A stretch of DNA of 16,545 bases from Bacteroidales bacterium (GTDB lineage: Bacteria; Bacteroidota; Bacteroidia; Bacteroidales; ML635J-15). The first letter of the stretch is position 1; each line of letters opens with the position of its first letter. The notes under the pieces were generated by a model. The model ran no database searches. It was not told the DNA's origin and saw only the letters and a program-made list of their open reading frames with translations. The DNA lies in assembly GCA_028696755.1 (NCBI GenBank), contig JAQVGK010000014.1:1-16545 (forward strand). Reading direction: 5' to 3'. This document shows positions 15,016-16,545 of this stretch, in pieces. The position numbers and the translations under genes were made by a program.

Positions 15016-15531
15016 ATGAAGTCCACCAAACATATTAATTTCTACTGTGTCGATAATGATGTTTTGGATTTGGATTTCTTTCGAGAAAATTTTCAACCAA
15101 AGCTTAATTACACACTCTTTACTTTTAATTCGGTGCAGATGTTTCTAAACAAGCTTAAAACAGATGTAAAGGACAGTAGTTTTAAGATTGTTATCATCGA
15201 CAATATTATTACAAGCCGAGGAATGAACACAAAAACAGCACTCGAACTAATTCCCAAAATTAAAAGTATTGATAAGGAAATAGAAGTAATAATTTTTGCC
15301 GATAGCGAAAACATAGAACTTAAAGCCACCAGCAGTAATGTAAAACCAGCAGCATTTATTAAAAAGGACTCACAGTATTTTGTTCGGCTTTATCCGGTAA
15401 TATCACGACTTGTCTCCGAATACAACCTCAAGAAAAAAGTTAGAGATAGTCGTGTGGCCTTTATTATCGTAATTATTGTCTTTGCCCTTGCTGCAGCAGG
15501 ACTTTTACTTGCATATTTTTTTCTGGGGTAA
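15016..15531 (+). CDS. Receiver-like domain with C-terminal membrane anchor
   Basis: 171 residues from ATG 15016; a TTG at 15013 would add one residue. Residues 1-135 fit a response-regulator receiver fold: an acidic pair near the N-terminus (CVDND, Asp13/Asp15), a probable phospho-acceptor Asp62 after the strand IVII, and Lys117-Asp118 (FIKKDS) like the KD of NarL-type receivers. The switch Thr/Ser position appears to be Phe94/Ala95, so it may be degenerate. It ends in one hydrophobic segment (about 147-170, VAFIIVIIVFALAAAGLLLA) after a basic stretch (LKKKVRDSR), which predicts a tail-anchored inner-membrane protein with the receiver in the cytoplasm. There is no DNA-binding or enzymatic output domain. 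Its partner could be the exported protein just upstream or a histidine kinase elsewhere; both are guesses. Confidence 0.8.
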   Translation: MKSTKHINFYCVDNDVLDLDFFRENFQPKLNYTLFTFNSVQMFLNKLKTDVKDSSFKIVIIDNIITSRGMNTKTALELIPKIKSIDKEIEVIIFADSENIELKATSSNVKPAAFIKKDSQYFVRLYPVISRLVSEYNLKKKVRDSRVAFIIVIIVFALAAAGLLLAYFFLG

Positions 15532-15547
15532 AATCTTTTATTGTTTT

Positions 15548-15726
15548 ACCTTAAATCCGCAAGCGGTTTGCGTAACGAAGGGCTGAAATGCATGACAGAT
15601 GGGGTTAGCGCAGATATGAGCACCGTAAGCGTAGCCGTAGCTACGGTTAGGAGCGGAGTATCGAGCATTTCCACAGGTGGCATGTAGTTCAGACATGTAG
15701 TAGTAAACTGTTTGCGGATTTAAGGT
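15548..15726. repeat. 179-bp element bounded by a perfect 15-bp inverted repeat
   Basis: ACCTTAAATCCGCAA (15548-15562) and TTGCGGATTTAAGGT (15712-15726) are exact reverse complements. Inside, GAAATGC (15584-15590) pairs with GCATTTC (15665-15671), CGTAGC/GCTACG forms a central hairpin with a 4-nt loop, and CATGT/ACATG another near the right end. Left-arm CGCAA can also pair locally with TTGCG (15568-15572), giving a possible alternative fold. T runs of 4 and 3 flank the ends, so a short TTT target duplication is conceivable but not informative. It could be a MITE-like mobile repeat or a structured RNA; there is no coding sequence. Confidence 0.8.
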
Positions 15727-15729
15727 TTT

Positions 15730-15779
15730 AAGAAAACGAATGGCTGCAGTTGCTATTTTAGCAGCATTGCCATTTTCTT
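15730..15779 (+). repeat. Long interrupted hairpin beside the inverted-repeat element
   Basis: Four short stems stack in order: AAGAAA with TTTCTT, ATGGC (15740-15744) with GCCAT (15769-15773), TGC with GCA, and TGCTA (15751-15755) with TAGCA (15759-15763) around a TTT loop. The right arm is followed by a modestly T-rich stretch, so it may act as a terminator for the receiver gene. Confidence 0.6.
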
Positions 15780-15785
15780 GTCTTT

Positions 15786-15890
15786 ATGCCCCATGCCCCA
15801 TGCCCCATACTCCATGCTCCATGCCCCATGCCCCATGCTCCATGCCCCATGCCCCATGCTCCATGCTCCATGCCCCATGCCCCATGCTCC
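15786..15890. repeat. Heptanucleotide tandem array, 15 copies
   Basis: Fifteen uninterrupted 7-bp units: nine ATGCCCC, five ATGCTCC and one ATACTCC. The pattern ATGCCCC-ATGCCCC-ATGCTCC recurs, so a 21-bp higher-order unit is visible. After a 24-nt interruption one further degenerate unit pair (GTGCTCC, ATGCTGA) follows at 15915-15928. Such simple arrays are prone to slippage. Confidence 0.93.
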
Positions 15891-15974
15891 AGTTCCGTTG
15901 AGCGCAGTCGAAACGTGCTCCATGCTGATTCATAAAACTAGATCTATAATTAAACTATTCTCCCTACCTGCCGG

Positions 15975-16007
15975 TTTGTCATGTTTTCTCACATGGCACA
16001 TACTTTG
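15975..16007 (+). promoter_or_regulatory. Candidate htpG promoter with spacer hairpin
   Basis: TTTG (15975-15978), a 21-nt spacer, then a -7-like TTTG at 16004-16007 whose preceding bases do not fit TA. The spacer holds an inverted repeat (CATGT 15980-15984, ACATG 15991-15995, loop TTTCTC). It lies 36 nt before ATG 16043. Weak match; the location upstream of a heat-shock gene is the main reason for listing it. Confidence 0.35.
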
Positions 16008-16042
16008 AAAAACCACAGCCGGTAAACTAAAATTGTACGATT

Positions 16043-16545
16043 ATGACACAGAAGACAGGAAACATTGGTGTAACCACCGAAAACATTTTTCCAATTATTA
16101 AAAAGTTTCTTTATTCCGACCATGAAATATTTTTAAGAGAACTTGTTTCAAACGCTGTTGATGCAACACAAAAGCTAAAAACACTTGCTATCTCTGGTGA
16201 ATTTAAAGGAGATGCTGATGATCTAAAAGTAGAGGTTATTCTTGACACAGCAGCAAGAACTCTTACCATTCGCGATAATGGAATTGGTATGACAGAAGAA
16301 GAAGTTGAGAAGTACATAAATCAAATTGCTTTTTCAAGTGCCGGCGATTTCCTCGACAAATACAAAAACATGGAGAATGCTATTATTGGACATTTTGGAT
16401 TGGGATTTTATTCTTCATTTATGGTGTCGGAGAAGGTAGAAATTATTACCAAATCGTATCGTGAAGATGCAAAAGCTGTAAAGTGGGAGTGCAGTGGCGA
16501 TCCAGCTTACACTCTTGTCGAAGCAGACAAAGAGGGTAGAGGAAC
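16043..16545 (+). CDS. htpG: Molecular chaperone HtpG (Hsp90), 5' part
   Basis: ATP-dependent cytosolic Hsp90 chaperone; the window ends after 167 codons, inside the N-terminal GHKL ATPase domain. The frame from ATG 16043 starts MTQKTGNIGVTTENIFPIIK. The ATP-binding motifs are all present: ELVSNAVDA (33-41) with catalytic Glu33 and Mg2+-binding Asn37, DNGIGM (78-83), and GHFGLGFYS (116-124). SNAVDATQKLK, in place of SNASDALDKLR of E. coli, is the form typical of Bacteroidetes. The start is set by alignment of the N-box at residue 33. Upstream is the repeat-rich gap, so htpG is probably the first gene of its transcript. Confidence 0.96.
   Translation, partial: MTQKTGNIGVTTENIFPIIKKFLYSDHEIFLRELVSNAVDATQKLKTLAISGEFKGDADDLKVEVILDTAARTLTIRDNGIGMTEEEVEKYINQIAFSSAGDFLDKYKNMENAIIGHFGLGFYSSFMVSEKVEIITKSYREDAKAVKWECSGDPAYTLVEADKEGRG

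Larger units (their letters stand above)
15532..16042. other. Gene-free, repeat-rich region before htpG (511 bp)
   Basis: Contains, in order, the inverted-repeat-bounded element (15548-15726), a long hairpin (15730-15779), a heptanucleotide tandem array (15786-15890), a 24-nt interruption, and the htpG upstream region. An open frame at 15778-16008 only translates the heptads (MPHAP, MLHAP) and is not a believable gene. Confidence 0.85.

Noticed and set aside
15548..15726. Integron attC site
   Set aside because: Core-site sequences (GTTRRRY and partner) are not present and no cassette or integrase is nearby.
15786..15890. CRISPR array
   Set aside because: The 7-bp units are contiguous with no spacers and no cas genes are present.
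15778..16008. Open frame giving MPHAP/MLHAP repeats
   Set aside because: It is only the translation of the heptanucleotide array.

Overview
The window is AT-rich chromosomal DNA from a member of the Bacteroidetes (Bacteroidota), most likely of Bacteroidales type. Four things support this: the conserved gene order uppS - bamA - skp - skp behind nadK and DUF6089/PorG-like barrel genes; a Bacteroidetes-style HtpG (SNAVDA instead of the usual SNASDA); promoters fitting the TTTG / TAnnTTTG consensus of this phylum; and start sites without strong Shine-Dalgarno sequences. No rRNA, tRNA, CRISPR array or transposase gene was seen.

Layout. (1) 1-861: 3' part of a membrane pyrophosphatase gene (hppA), interrupted by one in-frame TAA at 433-435. 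It ends at a bidirectional terminator shared with the convergent pdxJ (936-1649, minus strand). (2) 1753-9768: a tightly packed plus-strand cluster, mostly about envelope biogenesis: CBS-domain protein, short BamA/TamA-like barrel, NAD kinase, two DUF6089 outer-membrane barrels (PorG-like), UppS and BamA. Two Skp/OmpH chaperone genes follow (9834-10879), each with its own good promoter, then a terminator. (3) 10939-11736: murI. (4) 11800-13682: a LytTR response regulator overlapping a class-III aminotransferase, followed by a terminator. (5) 13683-14112: a repeat-bearing gap. (6) 14113-15531: a two-gene unit encoding an exported protein of unknown function and a receiver-like domain with a C-terminal membrane anchor. 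(7) 15532-16042: a gene-free, repeat-rich stretch with a 179-bp element bounded by a perfect 15-bp inverted repeat, a second long hairpin, and a 15-copy heptanucleotide array. (8) 16043 to the end: the start of htpG, cut by the window edge.

How the genes fit together. UppS makes the lipid carrier and MurI the D-glutamate for peptidoglycan. BamA inserts outer-membrane barrels and the Skp proteins chaperone them. The PorG-like barrels are probable BAM clients and may link the cluster to type IX secretion. NAD kinase and PdxJ supply cofactors.

The points most worth a second look are the nonsense codon in otherwise intact hppA, the 15-bp inverted-repeat element with its neighbouring hairpin and heptad array, and the tail-anchored receiver protein beside an unknown exported protein. 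None can be called a proven new system from sequence alone.
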